64,000 nt of DNA from Oceanobacillus arenosus. GTDB taxonomy: Bacteria > Bacillota > Bacilli > Bacillales > Amphibacillaceae. Shown piece by piece: positions 8,660-17,392 of the stretch (within the stretch, counting starts at the first letter, position 1; each line of letters begins with the position of its first letter). Under the pieces are notes generated by a model. That model made no database searches. It had not been told where the DNA came from and was given only the letters and a program-made list of their open reading frames with translations. Both the position numbers and the translations under genes were made by a program. Location of the stretch: assembly GCF_003369575.1 (NCBI RefSeq), contig NZ_PIOC01000028.1:69346-133345 (forward strand), written 5' to 3'.

Positions 8660-9385
8660 ATGTATGGATTAGCAAAAGAAATAAATAGGGAAGAAGATCT
8701 TACGACATTCTCTCAAGGAGCAAAAGATTGTGTACCTACTTTAATTGGCTACATCAGTATTGGAATTGCCATGGGGATTGTTGGGGCATCATCCAATCTA
8801 AGCATATTAGAAATTGCGCTATTATCGGCATTAGTCTATGCTGGTGCGGCTCAATTTATTATTTGTGCATTGCTGGTAGCCGGAAGTCCTATTTCCGTTA
8901 TTATATTTACAACTTTTATTGTAAATTTACGGAATTTTTTATTAAGCATGACATTGGCTCCGTACTTCACAAAATATCCTTTAATGAAAAATATTGGGAT
9001 AGGGGCGCTTGTAACAGATGAGTCATTTGGTGTTACTGCAAATAAAATTGCCAAAAAGGAAACATTTAATGCCAGTTGGATGAATGGGTTGAATGTAACA
9101 GCATATATTTTTTGGAATTTATCTTGTATATTGGGTGCAATCTTTGGCAAATGGATTTCAAACCCGGAAGTACTTGGACTAGATTTTTCTTTAACCGCAA
9201 TGTTTTTGGCATTGCTTGTGTTGCAATTAGAGAATATAGCGCATAGTAAATTAAAATTTTATCTAACATTGATTGTTTATGTAGTTATTTTGATGTTAAT
9301 CCTTTGTATGTTTCTGCCTTCTTACATAGCAATTCTATTATCAACCATGATAGTTGCAACGATTGGGGTTGTGAAAGACAAATGA
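8660..9385 (+). CDS. azlC: AzlC, branched-chain amino-acid exporter large subunit
   Basis: A 241-residue membrane protein of the AzlC/YgaZ family. Signature segments are the N-terminal FSQGAKDCVPTLIGYISIG, YAGAAQFIICALL (~residue 55) and NLRNFLLSMTLAPYF with DESFGV around residues 85-125. About seven hydrophobic segments. AzlC and AzlD form a two-component exporter of branched-chain or similar amino acids; in B. subtilis azlC mutations give azaleucine resistance. Its stop overlaps the azlD start (ATGA), so the two are translationally coupled. Confidence 0.92.
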   Translation: MYGLAKEINREEDLTTFSQGAKDCVPTLIGYISIGIAMGIVGASSNLSILEIALLSALVYAGAAQFIICALLVAGSPISVIIFTTFIVNLRNFLLSMTLAPYFTKYPLMKNIGIGALVTDESFGVTANKIAKKETFNASWMNGLNVTAYIFWNLSCILGAIFGKWISNPEVLGLDFSLTAMFLALLVLQLENIAHSKLKFYLTLIVYVVILMLILCMFLPSYIAILLSTMIVATIGVVKDK

Positions 9386-9705
9386 GTCTTAATTTATCAA
9401 TGTTATTTATCATTTCAGGCTGTGCTCTTGTCACGTTTATTCCGAGGGTTATCCCATTTATCGTTATAAGAAATATTAAACTCCCAGCTATTGTGATCAA
9501 ATGGCTCTCATTTATCCCAATTTGCATTTTTACTGCGCTTATCGTTGATAGTTTTATTATCCAGGATGAATCATTGTTATCCATTGATTGGCGCGTTCTT
9601 ATTGCAATTATACCAACACTGATTATAGCTTTATTTACAAGAAGCTTGTCCATTACGGTGATTGTAGGAATAGTGAGTATGGCTGCTGTCAGGTTTGTGT
9701 TTTAA
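9382..9705 (+). CDS. azlD: AzlD, small subunit of the branched-chain amino-acid exporter
   Basis: A 107-residue protein with four hydrophobic helices, including the family segment FIPRVIPFIVIRNIKLPAIV near residues 19-40. The ATG overlaps the azlC stop as ATGA, which decides this start over an upstream in-frame one. AzlD is needed with AzlC for export activity. Confidence 0.9.
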   Translation: MSLNLSMLFIISGCALVTFIPRVIPFIVIRNIKLPAIVIKWLSFIPICIFTALIVDSFIIQDESLLSIDWRVLIAIIPTLIIALFTRSLSITVIVGIVSMAAVRFVF

Positions 9706-9851
9706 AGCAAACTTGATACGATTCTGAACGTAACAATGAGGGGAAAGCGGAGATTTTAGGAAATAACTTAATAACAGAATAGTGGTAAGAGCAGTGGGGC
9801 TGCTCTTATTTTCGATTATCTTAGCTTCTTTCACTAACCTTACGATGATTT

Positions 9852-10364
9852 CTATTCTTCCGTAGGGTTCTTCGGCCCATTAAGCTCTAATTGATAAAAT
9901 GCTAAGTCCAGCCATCGGTTGAACTTAAAACCAGCCTTCTCTATTGTGCCTGCATGAACAAAACCCAAACTTTTATGCAGGGCAATGCTTTTTTCGTTTG
10001 CTGCATCAATTCCAGCAATAAAGGTCTTATACTCTCTTTCCTTAGCAACAGTAATCAATTCTTTTATTAAAGAGGACGCAATTCCTCTTTTTCTGTACTC
10101 CCTATCTACATAAACAGAATGTTCAATTGAATATTTATAAGCCGGCCATGGTCTAAATGGACCGTATGTAGCAAATCCAACGACTTTATTATCAAGTTCA
10201 CATACTAATATTGGATTATCTTCCGCCATCTTTTGTTCATACCATGATTGTCTATTTTCAAGTGTTTGCGGTTTATATGAATAAACAGCAGTTGTATTGA
10301 TAATCGCATCATTATATATTTTCAAAATGTCCATTAAGTCTTTCGGTGTTGCTTCCCTTATCAT
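9852..10364 (-). CDS. GNAT N-acetyltransferase, phosphinothricin/methionine-sulfoximine type
   Basis: A 170-residue acetyltransferase. It begins MIREATPKDLMDILKIYNDA, as in the PAT/YwnH/MddA group. Residues 30-45 (AVYSYKPQTLENRQSWY) and the acetyl-CoA loop YRKRGIASSLIKEL (Q/RxxGxG/A type) are present. The late segment LHKSLGFVHAGTIEKAGFKF is diagnostic of the subgroup that acetylates phosphinothricin or methionine sulfoximine. GAGGAAG precedes the ATG. It stands alone. The natural substrate is not certain. Confidence 0.85.
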   Translation of the reverse strand: MIREATPKDLMDILKIYNDAIINTTAVYSYKPQTLENRQSWYEQKMAEDNPILVCELDNKVVGFATYGPFRPWPAYKYSIEHSVYVDREYRKRGIASSLIKELITVAKEREYKTFIAGIDAANEKSIALHKSLGFVHAGTIEKAGFKFNRWLDLAFYQLELNGPKNPTEE

Positions 10365-10508
10365 GTTGTTCTTCCTCTCATCATCAGTTGCTTACTCTAC
10401 TTATTTTAGAACGATTTATCCAAAACGTAAAATTAAACTATGAATAATCTTCCATCTAATACAAATAGATATAATCTGGGGACAGGCTGTATCGTGAAAA
10501 TTACATGA

Positions 10509-10661
10509 ATATCCAGTATTATCGCTGTTCTATTGGAAGAAAGTGATCAGATTCAATTGGGATTGGTGAAGCGGAACGATGTATTTTTACCTGAAGAACT
10601 TCTCGTATTTATTGATTTTCTAAAATTATCCTTGGAAAAATCAATGCCTAAGAACGGATAA
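10509..10661 (+). pseudogene. C-terminal remnant of a LysR-type regulator
   Basis: About 50 sense codons after an in-frame stop. They read GLVKRNDVFLPEELLVFIDF followed by LKLSLEK and a stop, like the last part of a LysR effector domain (x-LV-R-x-...-L-x-EF-x-x-FL). No start codon or DNA-binding domain is found in the 400-base gap. Probably the end of an eroded gene. Confidence 0.4.
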
Positions 10662-10739
10662 GGGAAGAGATCTAATAGTTTTCATAGGAATATACCAATT
10701 ATAAATTCCGCTGGGTTGACTCCGTAACATATTGAAAAA

Positions 10740-10775
10740 ACACTAATCCCTACTTTTACTAAGGATTAGTGTTTT
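10740..10775 (-). terminator. terminator of the OYE-like gene
   Basis: Ten-bp perfect stem ACACTAATCC / GGATTAGTGT. On the minus strand it is followed by TTTTTT, 18 bases after the stop of the OYE-like gene; T-rich on the plus strand too. Confidence 0.8.
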
Positions 10776-10792
10776 CCAATGATCATCAAACA

Positions 10793-11992
10793 CTATTTAT
10801 ATAATTTACGAAATTCACGACGGGATTCGTCTGAAAGCGAACCGCCGATATCCATTAATTCAACAATGTCTTTAAAAGCTCTTTCGGGAATTGCTAAATC
10901 GGCTAGCTCCTCTGAAGAGAAGCCCAAGTTAATCTCATCTTCCCGGCCGTCTTTTAATTTGATAACAAAGTCAGGTTCCGTAACAAACGGTGTTGACATG
11001 CCGACCATATCAGAGAATTGGAAAGCTTCCAGTACTTTTTCTGGCGAGTTGATGCCGCCAGTAGCCATTACGGGAATACGGCCAGCGATATGTTCGTATA
11101 CGACTTGGTTCATGAATTCACCTTTATATTTACCTTGGCGAATCGTTTGTTTGTATATATTCTTTCCCCAACTAGCAGTAGCTAAATATTGGATATTTGC
11201 TACTTCTATGATCCGGTCCATGAAATAAAAGAAGTCTTCTGCACTGTAGCCGATTTTCTCACCGCGGGTTTCTTCGGGTGTACCCCTAAACCCTAGGATA
11301 AAGTCGTCTGGTGCTTCTTCATCAATCACTTTCTGGACAGCTTCCATTACTTCAATACCGAAGCGTGAGCGATTTTCAATATTCCCGGCGCCATATTCAT
11401 CGTTACGTTCGTTTGAAAAGGTGGATAAGAATGTTTGAATTAATAAGCGCTGGGCACTTGAAATTTCAACCCCATCAAAGCCGGCTTTAATCGCCCGGCG
11501 AGTTGCATCAGCATATTGTGTGATGACATGCTGAATTTTACGCTTAGACATCGGTAATACGGTATGTTCAACCGGAGTTTTCAAGTTCATTTTACTCGGA
11601 CCATACACGACACCAAAATCCTTGAGTGATATTTTGGAGAAACGACCTGCGTGCGTTAATTGAATAATTGCTTTGGCACCATCTTTTTTCATCGCTTGTG
11701 CAAGCTGTTTGAGTCCTTCAATGCTGCGATCATCATCGATACTAAAGCCATATTCAAACAGTTGCCCATATTCCTCAATATAGGCAGCGCCTGTAATTTG
11801 CAGCGGTGCAGAACAAGCGCGTCGTGCTGCATAGGCCAAATCTTCCCCAGTAACATACCCTTCACTTGTTGAAGAATTGGTAATCATAGGGGACAGGACA
11901 AAGCGATTATCCAATTCAGTTCCATTTGGAAGAGTGATTGTCTCAAACATCGGTTTATATTGCTTTGTTATATTCATATGTGTTGTTTTCAA
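10793..11992 (-). CDS. NADH-dependent flavin oxidoreductase, OYE family (SirTM-operon type)
   Basis: A 399-residue Old Yellow Enzyme-like TIM barrel that binds FMN. Seen are NRFVLSPMITNSSTSEGYVT near the N-terminus, AIIQLTHAGR (~107-116), FDGVEISSAQRLLIQTFLS (substrate loop), NERNDEYG and the FMN-phosphate segment IPVMATGGI. The usual catalytic HGAHGYL region is altered to SSAQRLLI. The only in-frame starts are TTG (11992, three bases after GGAGG) and ATG (11977, too far), so the start is uncertain. OYE and LLM oxidoreductases are known members of extended SirTM operons; this one faces away from gcvH-L across a palindrome. Confidence 0.85.
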   Translation of the reverse strand: MKTTHMNITKQYKPMFETITLPNGTELDNRFVLSPMITNSSTSEGYVTGEDLAYAARRACSAPLQITGAAYIEEYGQLFEYGFSIDDDRSIEGLKQLAQAMKKDGAKAIIQLTHAGRFSKISLKDFGVVYGPSKMNLKTPVEHTVLPMSKRKIQHVITQYADATRRAIKAGFDGVEISSAQRLLIQTFLSTFSNERNDEYGAGNIENRSRFGIEVMEAVQKVIDEEAPDDFILGFRGTPEETRGEKIGYSAEDFFYFMDRIIEVANIQYLATASWGKNIYKQTIRQGKYKGEFMNQVVYEHIAGRIPVMATGGINSPEKVLEAFQFSDMVGMSTPFVTEPDFVIKLKDGREDEINLGFSSEELADLAIPERAFKDIVELMDIGGSLSDESRREFRKLYK

Positions 11993-12144
11993 TTCCCTCC
12001 GTCGCGTAATATTTGCAAATGAATAAAACTGTCACCTCGAACATGGAGTATCAAATAAGTACAGTTTTTCTCCCTGTACCAATAGTTTGCTCATTTAAAT
12101 AGCATCATTATTCAAATAATTTTTTAAAATTTAAGGCACTCTAC

Positions 12145-12188
12145 TTGAGGGCTTGCTAATACATGATATACTAAGTATATCATATGAT
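12145..12188. promoter_or_regulatory. promoter of gcvH-L overlapped by a 21-bp palindrome
   Basis: -35-like TTGAGG (12145-12150), a 16-base spacer and -10 TATACT (12167-12172). The -10 lies within a perfect palindrome at 12163-12183 with arms ATGATATACT / AGTATATCAT. A second small palindrome ATCATATGAT follows (12179-12188). The site is well placed to control both gcvH-L and the divergent OYE gene. No regulator is encoded nearby, so its protein is unknown. Confidence 0.6.
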
Positions 12189-12217
12189 GAAATTTATATT
12201 GGAAAGAAGGAATAATA

Positions 12218-12550
12218 ATGAAAAAAAGAGCGAATTTCTTATTTATAGAAAAAAATGATGATGTTTATACGCTAAGTATGACACCAGAATTGCAAGATGA
12301 TATTGGTACAGTTGGATTTGTAGAATACACAGATGGAGAAACACTTAAAGCGGATGATGCGATTTTAAGCTTAGAAGCATCAAAAACTGTTTTTGAACTG
12401 GATTCTCCATTAGCTGGTAAAATTGTTGAGCGCAACACAGCAGCAGTAAGTGAACCAACATTGCTAAACTCAGCTAAAGCTGAAGAAAATTGGGTAGTTA
12501 AATTAACGGACGTCGATGAAGCAGCATTTAATCAACTCGAAGAAGCTTAA
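12218..12550 (+). CDS. GcvH-L, GcvH-like lipoyl carrier of the SirTM operon
   Basis: A 110-residue lipoyl-domain protein. Lys56 lies in [17 protein letters not shown], the lipoylation motif. Asp27 (ELQDDIG, with Asp28 beside it) is at the position I recall as the SirTM ADP-ribosylation site in S. aureus GcvH-L. It is shorter than true GcvH (~127) and is not near gcvT or gcvP. Role by family knowledge: carrier that is lipoylated by LplA2, then mono-ADP-ribosylated by SirTM, and demodified by the macrodomain; linked to oxidative stress. Its TAA stop lies inside the first bases of a dispersed repeat. Confidence 0.88.
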   Translation: MKKRANFLFIEKNDDVYTLSMTPELQDDIGTVGFVEYTDGETLKADDAILSLEASKTVFELDSPLAGKIVERNTAAVSEPTLLNSAKAEENWVVKLTDVDEAAFNQLEEA

Positions 12551-12665
12551 TGTTAGTTGAACAGAATCGGGATTTTGACTTTCTGTTAATCCCACACTTA
12601 CAATTCTTGCTTTTTCTCGAATTCTTTTCGCTAAGGGTCTTACAGCCAGTTGATTTGGGATAAAT
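12546..12665 (+). repeat. dispersed structured repeat, copy A (left part missing)
   Basis: Shares with copies B and C the run TTAATGTTAGTTGAACAGAA, a TCTCGAATTCTT block and the end CTTACAGCCAGTT...GGGATAAAT. The first ~45 bases of the full element are absent. It separates gcvH-L from the macrodomain gene and includes the gcvH-L stop codon. The central stem arms are diverged relative to copy B. Confidence 0.8.
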
Positions 12666-12672
12666 CCCTTGA

Positions 12673-12726
12673 TAGACCTATTCTTTATTATAATCAGTGT
12701 GCTGATTAGCAGTAATAATAGGTCTA
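12673..12726 (+). terminator. large stem-loop between gcvH-L and the macrodomain gene
   Basis: TAGACCTATT / AATAGGTCTA outer stem with an inner AATCAG / CTGATT stem, followed by a short T-rich TTTCTT. Could be a partial terminator or processing site, lowering expression of the downstream genes relative to gcvH-L. Confidence 0.5.
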
Positions 12727-12785
12727 TTTCTTAATACATAAGTGCGACTGGTCTTTTCTAAAAAATAATTTTGAAGGAGCAGCAT

Positions 12786-13580
12786 ATGGATCAAGAAGCT
12801 AAATTGGATTATCTAATTGAATATTTATTGAGCGAGAATCCACATGCTAACAAAGAAATAAGGCTGGATAAAACAAATACCGCGGAAGGTAAAATAGCGC
12901 TGTTTCGAGGACTATGTAATATCCGGCAGCCTGAACCTGTCTCAGAACAGTTTATTAAGGTTCAAGATGCCTTCTTAACACAGTGGAATAATGAACGACA
13001 TATAACCACCTTACAGGAATTAGAAGCTGTTCATCCTCAGCTATATTTATGGCAAGGTGATATTACAAGTCTGGCAGTGGATGCAATAGTTAATGCGGCC
13101 AATAGCAAGATGCTGGGCTGCACGCTGGCAAATCATCAATGTATCGACAATATTATTCATACCCGTGCAGGTGTACAGTTGCGCTTAGAATGTGATGCGC
13201 TAATAAAAGCTCAAGGTCGCAAGGAGCCGGTTGGGAAAGCGAAAATTACCAATGCATATAATTTACCGGCAAATTATGTAATACATACGGTTGGACCATT
13301 TATCGAGGAACGTGGTGTCTCACCTTTAAAAGAGCAAATGCTTGCTTCGTCCTATAATTCTTGTCTAGCCTTGGCGAATCAATATCAATTAAACACGATT
13401 GCTTTTTGCTGCATTTCAACAGGCGAATTTAATTTTCCTAATCAACGTGCAGCTGAGATTGCGATTCAAACGGTGAAAAAATATATAAGAGATACTGGGT
13501 CGACGCTTCAAGTTATCTTTAATGTGTTTAAGGATGAGGATTTACAAATTTATCAGCCCTTATTAGCGGGGAAAGAATAG
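12786..13580 (+). CDS. zinc-containing macrodomain ADP-ribosyl-hydrolase (SirTM-linked)
   Basis: A 264-residue protein with an ~85-residue N-terminal extension and a macrodomain from ~85 to 262. The ADP-ribose loop reads LWQGDITSLAVDAIVNAANS. The zinc-macro insert follows: LGC, then NHQCIDNIIHTRAGVQLRLEC, supplying Cys, His and Cys ligands. STGEFNFPN is the second ADP-ribose loop. In S. aureus and S. pyogenes the equivalent protein removes SirTM-made ADP-ribose from GcvH-L. The ATG follows AAGGAG by eight bases. An upstream in-frame TTG overlaps that site and is rejected. The next gene starts nine bases later. Confidence 0.9.
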   Translation: MDQEAKLDYLIEYLLSENPHANKEIRLDKTNTAEGKIALFRGLCNIRQPEPVSEQFIKVQDAFLTQWNNERHITTLQELEAVHPQLYLWQGDITSLAVDAIVNAANSKMLGCTLANHQCIDNIIHTRAGVQLRLECDALIKAQGRKEPVGKAKITNAYNLPANYVIHTVGPFIEERGVSPLKEQMLASSYNSCLALANQYQLNTIAFCCISTGEFNFPNQRAAEIAIQTVKKYIRDTGSTLQVIFNVFKDEDLQIYQPLLAGKE

Positions 13581-13589
13581 GAGATTATT

Positions 13590-14471
13590 ATGCAGCAGCT
13601 TGAAAATCATTGGAAAACACTAACAGTCGGAGCATCCTTGTCACAAGCCGATTTATTAAACCAACTAATAGAGGAAGCTGAGGCAATTGTTATCGGTATT
13701 GGTGCAGGGATGTCTGCAGCAACTGGCTTTACATATGTAGGAAAACGATTTACGGACGCCTTTCCTGATTTTGTTGCGAAGTATCGTTTATTTGATATGT
13801 TACAAGCAAGTCTATTTGATTTTGAAGATGAGCAAGAATATTGGGCTTTTCAAAGTCGATTCAGTTTGCTGAATTTCTTTGACCAGCCAGTAGGAGAGGC
13901 ATATGTTGATTTGCGACGTCTGGTGATAGGTAAAAATTATCATGTTATTACAACAAATGCCGATAATGCGTTTTATGCAGCGGAGTTCGATATGGATAAA
14001 GTGTTCCGCATCCAAGGAGAATACGGGTTATGGCAATGCTCCGAGCACTGTCACCAACAGACATATCATGATGAAGCCTTAATTCGCCAAATGGTCAATG
14101 AACAATCGGATATGAAGGTACCTGCAAGTTTAGTTCCTCATTGTCCGAAATGTGGAGCCAGTTTGGAAGTCAACAAACGTAATGAAGAAAAAGGAATGGT
14201 CGAGGATGGTCATTTCCATGAACAGAAAGACCGTTATGAAAGCTTCCTAAAAGATAATAAAGATAAAAAAGTGCTGTTTCTGGAAATAGGTGTGGGACAT
14301 ACAACCCCACAATTTATTAAACAGCCATTCCAGCAAATGACGGATGGAAACGAGAAAGCGTTGTATGTAACGATGAATCAAAAAGATTACTTCATCCCAC
14401 ATGCCGTTCGTCCGCAAACAGTAAGGATTGATGAGGATATTGCTGAAGTATTACATGATGCAAGTAATTAG
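13590..14471 (+). CDS. SirTM, class M sirtuin protein ADP-ribosyltransferase
   Basis: A 293-residue Sir2-fold protein. The Rossmann start [12 protein letters not shown] replaces GAGISxxxGIPxFR. TTNADN replaces the TQNID motif. The catalytic HG of deacetylases is QG here ([11 protein letters not shown]), the mark of class M. Zinc cysteines are CSEHC and CPKCG. Expected reaction: transfer of ADP-ribose from NAD+ to lipoylated GcvH-L rather than deacylation. Nine bases separate it from the macrodomain gene, so they form one transcript and an antagonistic pair. Confidence 0.92.
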   Translation: MQQLENHWKTLTVGASLSQADLLNQLIEEAEAIVIGIGAGMSAATGFTYVGKRFTDAFPDFVAKYRLFDMLQASLFDFEDEQEYWAFQSRFSLLNFFDQPVGEAYVDLRRLVIGKNYHVITTNADNAFYAAEFDMDKVFRIQGEYGLWQCSEHCHQQTYHDEALIRQMVNEQSDMKVPASLVPHCPKCGASLEVNKRNEEKGMVEDGHFHEQKDRYESFLKDNKDKKVLFLEIGVGHTTPQFIKQPFQQMTDGNEKALYVTMNQKDYFIPHAVRPQTVRIDEDIAEVLHDASN

Positions 14472-14579
14472 AAAACTAAGGTAAATCCTAAGCCTTTCGG
14501 TGACAGCCTTAGTTGCACTTATGTAGTAAGAAATATTTTATACTTTCTTGACTACCAAGTAAATAATGGGGGTTGCAAA

Positions 14580-15611
14580 TTGTATTTAATTGAATCGAAG
14601 CGTGATGGAGAATGGATTTATGATCCAGGAATGGCGATGGCTTTACAAGTATATGTGAAAGACAATATCTTTTTAGATGACGATGTCTTATTCGCGTACA
14701 TGATGCAGCCGGCTGTTCAAATTGGAAAATTCCAAAATGCATATGAGGAAGTCAATCAGCCGTATATGGATGAACATGATATTAAAATCATTCGCAGGGA
14801 AACAGGTGGCGGTGCAATCTATCTCGATGATCGCAATATGAGTTTCTGCTTCTTATTCGATGGCAATAATGACATCTATGGGAATTATGCACGTTTGTAT
14901 GAACCAGCCATCAAAGCACTTGAAAAATTAGGTGTAAAAAACCTGGAACAAAAAGGGCGGAATGATCTAGTTTTAGATGGAAAGAAAGTTTCCGGTGCAG
15001 CGATGACTTTACAGAAGGGTCGCGTTTATGCTGGGTATTCGTTATTATTAGATCCAAATTATGAAGCAATGGTGGCCGTTTTGAATCCAAATCAGAAGAA
15101 AATTAAATCACATGGGATCAGGTCTGTCCGCAGTCGAGTAGGAGCCATCCGTCCACATTTAGCGCCAAAATACCAAGACATGACAGTCTGGGAATTTTCG
15201 GATTATATGATTTGCCAGTTACTTGAAATTGAAGACAGTCGTGAAGCGAAGCATTATGAATTGACGCCAGAAGATTGGGCAGGCGTAGATAAAATTGCCA
15301 CTGAAAAATACAATAATTGGGACTGGAACTATGGTCGTTTTCATCAGTTCGAATACCATTTAACAGAACGCTTCCCAATTGGAACGGTCAGTGTCGGCTT
15401 ATCGATTGAGCATGCTAAGATTGCTGTCATCCAGATTACTGGTGACTTCTTCGGAACAAAAGATGTAAAAGATATTGAAAAAGCTTTAGTCGGAGTGCGA
15501 TTAAGAAAATCAGATCTGATAAACGCATTAGAGCTGCTCGATTTAACGAACTATTTCGGAAATCTGACGAAAGAAGAATTCATTCGCTTTATTTTAAGCG
15601 AAAAGGCATAA
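14580..15611 (+). CDS. lplA2: LplA2, lipoate-protein ligase of the SirTM operon
   Basis: A 343-residue lipoate ligase of the BirA/LplA fold that activates lipoate with ATP and attaches it to carrier lysines. Motifs are IRRETGGGAIYLDDRNMSFC (lipoyl-AMP pocket), GRNDLVLDGKKVSGAAM (catalytic lysine) and a C-terminal accessory domain from ~250. The start is a TTG about seven bases after GGGGG; internal ATGs would remove the first strand. It follows sirTM by 108 bases and is the expected lipoylating enzyme for the GcvH-L carrier. Confidence 0.9.
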   Translation: MYLIESKRDGEWIYDPGMAMALQVYVKDNIFLDDDVLFAYMMQPAVQIGKFQNAYEEVNQPYMDEHDIKIIRRETGGGAIYLDDRNMSFCFLFDGNNDIYGNYARLYEPAIKALEKLGVKNLEQKGRNDLVLDGKKVSGAAMTLQKGRVYAGYSLLLDPNYEAMVAVLNPNQKKIKSHGIRSVRSRVGAIRPHLAPKYQDMTVWEFSDYMICQLLEIEDSREAKHYELTPEDWAGVDKIATEKYNNWDWNYGRFHQFEYHLTERFPIGTVSVGLSIEHAKIAVIQITGDFFGTKDVKDIEKALVGVRLRKSDLINALELLDLTNYFGNLTKEEFIRFILSEKA

Positions 15612-15641
15612 GCACCGAGAGATGTAGAAAGAAGGATTAGA

Positions 15642-16652
15642 TTGGTTAAATTAGGGATATTAGATTACGCCCAAATTGATGAAGGCGGAAGTGCTCAGCA
15701 AGCTTTGCAGAATACAGTTCAGCTGGCGCAATTAGCAGAAGCATTAGGCTATGAACGGTTTTGGATGACTGAACACCATAACGTGCCTGCTTTTGCGAGC
15801 AGTTCACCAGAACTGATTATGATGCGTTTAGCAGATGCAACGGAGCGGATTCGCCTCGGTTCTGGTGGGGTGATGCTTCCACATTACAGTCCGTATAAAG
15901 TAGCTGAAAATTTCCGGATTCTCGAAGCATTTCATCCAAATCGAATTGATTTAGGAATAGGCAATACAGTAGGAACGGCGATTGTGAATCGGACGCTGAA
16001 TGAATTGAAAAAGGGTAAAATCAATTACGAGCAGAGTATTGATGATTTAACAAGGTATTTGAGCGACCAGGCAGATGAAACCCATCGTTTCTCCGGGATA
16101 ACTGCTAACCCCGTTATTTCAACCTTCCCACAGATGTGGGTGTTATCAACGAGTGTCAGAAATGCTAAAATGGCTGCTAAATTTGGGATTGGCTATACAT
16201 TTGGATTATTCCCGCATGCAGGAGCTGATAAATTAACCATTGGCATCCAGGCTGCAAAGACGTATCGTAATGAATTTCAGCCTTCACCTTTCATGGCAGC
16301 GCCTAAAGTGTCAATTGCCCCGTTTGTTGTTGCTGCTGAAACGAATGAGCAGGCAGAAGCTTACGCTGAAGCATTAGACCTGTGGCTACTCGGCGCGAAG
16401 AATAATTTCAGCGATTTGAGGGAGTTTCCATCAGTGGAAACTGCTAGGCAATATCCATATACGAAAGCAGAGAAGGAGATCATCGAAGCGAATCGATCTC
16501 GAATGATAGTAGGCGATATTGAAAGTGTCACAGAACAATTAAATGCGTTGATCAATCAATTTAAGGCTGATGAAGTCCTGTTAGTACTCCTTATGCCAGG
16601 TCTCGGAATTCGCAAAAAGGCTATTGAATTGTTGGCTGGAGCATTCCATTAA
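15642..16652 (+). CDS. luciferase-like (LLM class) flavin oxidoreductase
   Basis: A 336-residue TIM barrel of the bacterial luciferase family, MsnO8-like subgroup. Evidence: WMTEHHNVPAFASSSPELIM, IRLGSGGVMLPHYSPYKVAE and the late IVGDIESVTEQLNALI. It likely uses reduced flavin. TTG start with GAAGGA upstream, 30 bases after lplA2. Together with the divergent OYE gene it makes the extended SirTM operon; a redox task on the lipoyl carrier is only inferred. Confidence 0.87.
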   Translation: MVKLGILDYAQIDEGGSAQQALQNTVQLAQLAEALGYERFWMTEHHNVPAFASSSPELIMMRLADATERIRLGSGGVMLPHYSPYKVAENFRILEAFHPNRIDLGIGNTVGTAIVNRTLNELKKGKINYEQSIDDLTRYLSDQADETHRFSGITANPVISTFPQMWVLSTSVRNAKMAAKFGIGYTFGLFPHAGADKLTIGIQAAKTYRNEFQPSPFMAAPKVSIAPFVVAAETNEQAEAYAEALDLWLLGAKNNFSDLREFPSVETARQYPYTKAEKEIIEANRSRMIVGDIESVTEQLNALINQFKADEVLLVLLMPGLGIRKKAIELLAGAFH

Positions 16653-16723
16653 ATGAATAGTAATAAATATATATTTATACATACTAAAACCATGATGAGT
16701 AAAACAGTAAGGAGGAAATTAAC

Positions 16724-17293
16724 ATGACAAAGGGCAATAAAAAGGAGTTGACACTAGATCAACGAGAAGAATTATTCGAAGCGTTGAAAACCCGTTTTGA
16801 GATAAACATGAACCGTCATGAGGACCTTGAATGGGCTAAAGTCCAGGCGAAGCTAGAGATTAATACTGAAAAGCTGTGGTCGCTCCATGAAATGGAAAGA
16901 ACGGCCGGCGAACCGGATGTTGTAGGTTATGATAAAGAGAAGGATGAGTACATCTTTTATGATTGCTCAGCGGAAAGCCCTAAAGGCCGCAGAAGTGTTT
17001 GCTACGATTGGGAAGCGCTCGAGTCAAGGAAAAAGCATAAACCGGATAATAATGTGATTGATATGGCAACTGACATGGGCATTGAACTTTTAACGGAAGA
17101 ACAATATCGAGCACTGCAGAAACTTGGGGATTTCGATATGAAATCGTCGAGCTGGGTGCAAACACCCGCAAATATTCGAAAACTCGGCGGAGCTGTTTTT
17201 TGCGATTATCGCTATGGGCAGGTATTCCTGTATCACAACGGTGCGGACTCTTACTATGGTGCAAGAGGATTCCGTGGTTCGCTAAGGGTTTAA
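16724..17293 (+). CDS. DUF4256-family protein
   Basis: A 189-residue soluble protein of the DUF4256 family. Recognisable are an N-terminal LTLDQREELFEALKTRFE helix, the GEPDVVGYDKEKDEYIFYDC stretch and the C-terminal AVFCDYRYGQVFLYHNGADS ending. No known catalytic motif and no known function. Good AAGGAGG site nine bases before ATG. It follows the LLM gene by 71 bases and is closed by a strong terminator, so it is probably the last gene of the SirTM transcript; a role there is speculative. Confidence 0.8.
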   Translation: MTKGNKKELTLDQREELFEALKTRFEINMNRHEDLEWAKVQAKLEINTEKLWSLHEMERTAGEPDVVGYDKEKDEYIFYDCSAESPKGRRSVCYDWEALESRKKHKPDNNVIDMATDMGIELLTEEQYRALQKLGDFDMKSSSWVQTPANIRKLGGAVFCDYRYGQVFLYHNGADSYYGARGFRGSLRV

Positions 17294-17337
17294 ACTTTGC
17301 AAAGATAAAGTAAAAAACACATGTTAATAAGAACAAC

Positions 17338-17375
17338 AAGGACACAAATGGATGATGGCATTTGTGTCCTTTAAT
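17338..17375. terminator. terminator closing the SirTM/DUF4256 transcript
   Basis: Perfect 13-bp stem AAGGACACAAATG / CATTTGTGTCCTT with T-rich sequence after it. Confidence 0.8.
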
Positions 17376-17392
17376 TAATTCTAGAACTTAGA

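Noticed and set aside
9285..9653. 122-codon minus frame over azlD
   Set aside because: AzlCD coupling by ATGA and family match settle the plus strand.
10779..11228. 149-codon plus frame opposite the OYE gene
   Set aside because: Runs through the terminator and antisense to a clear flavoenzyme.
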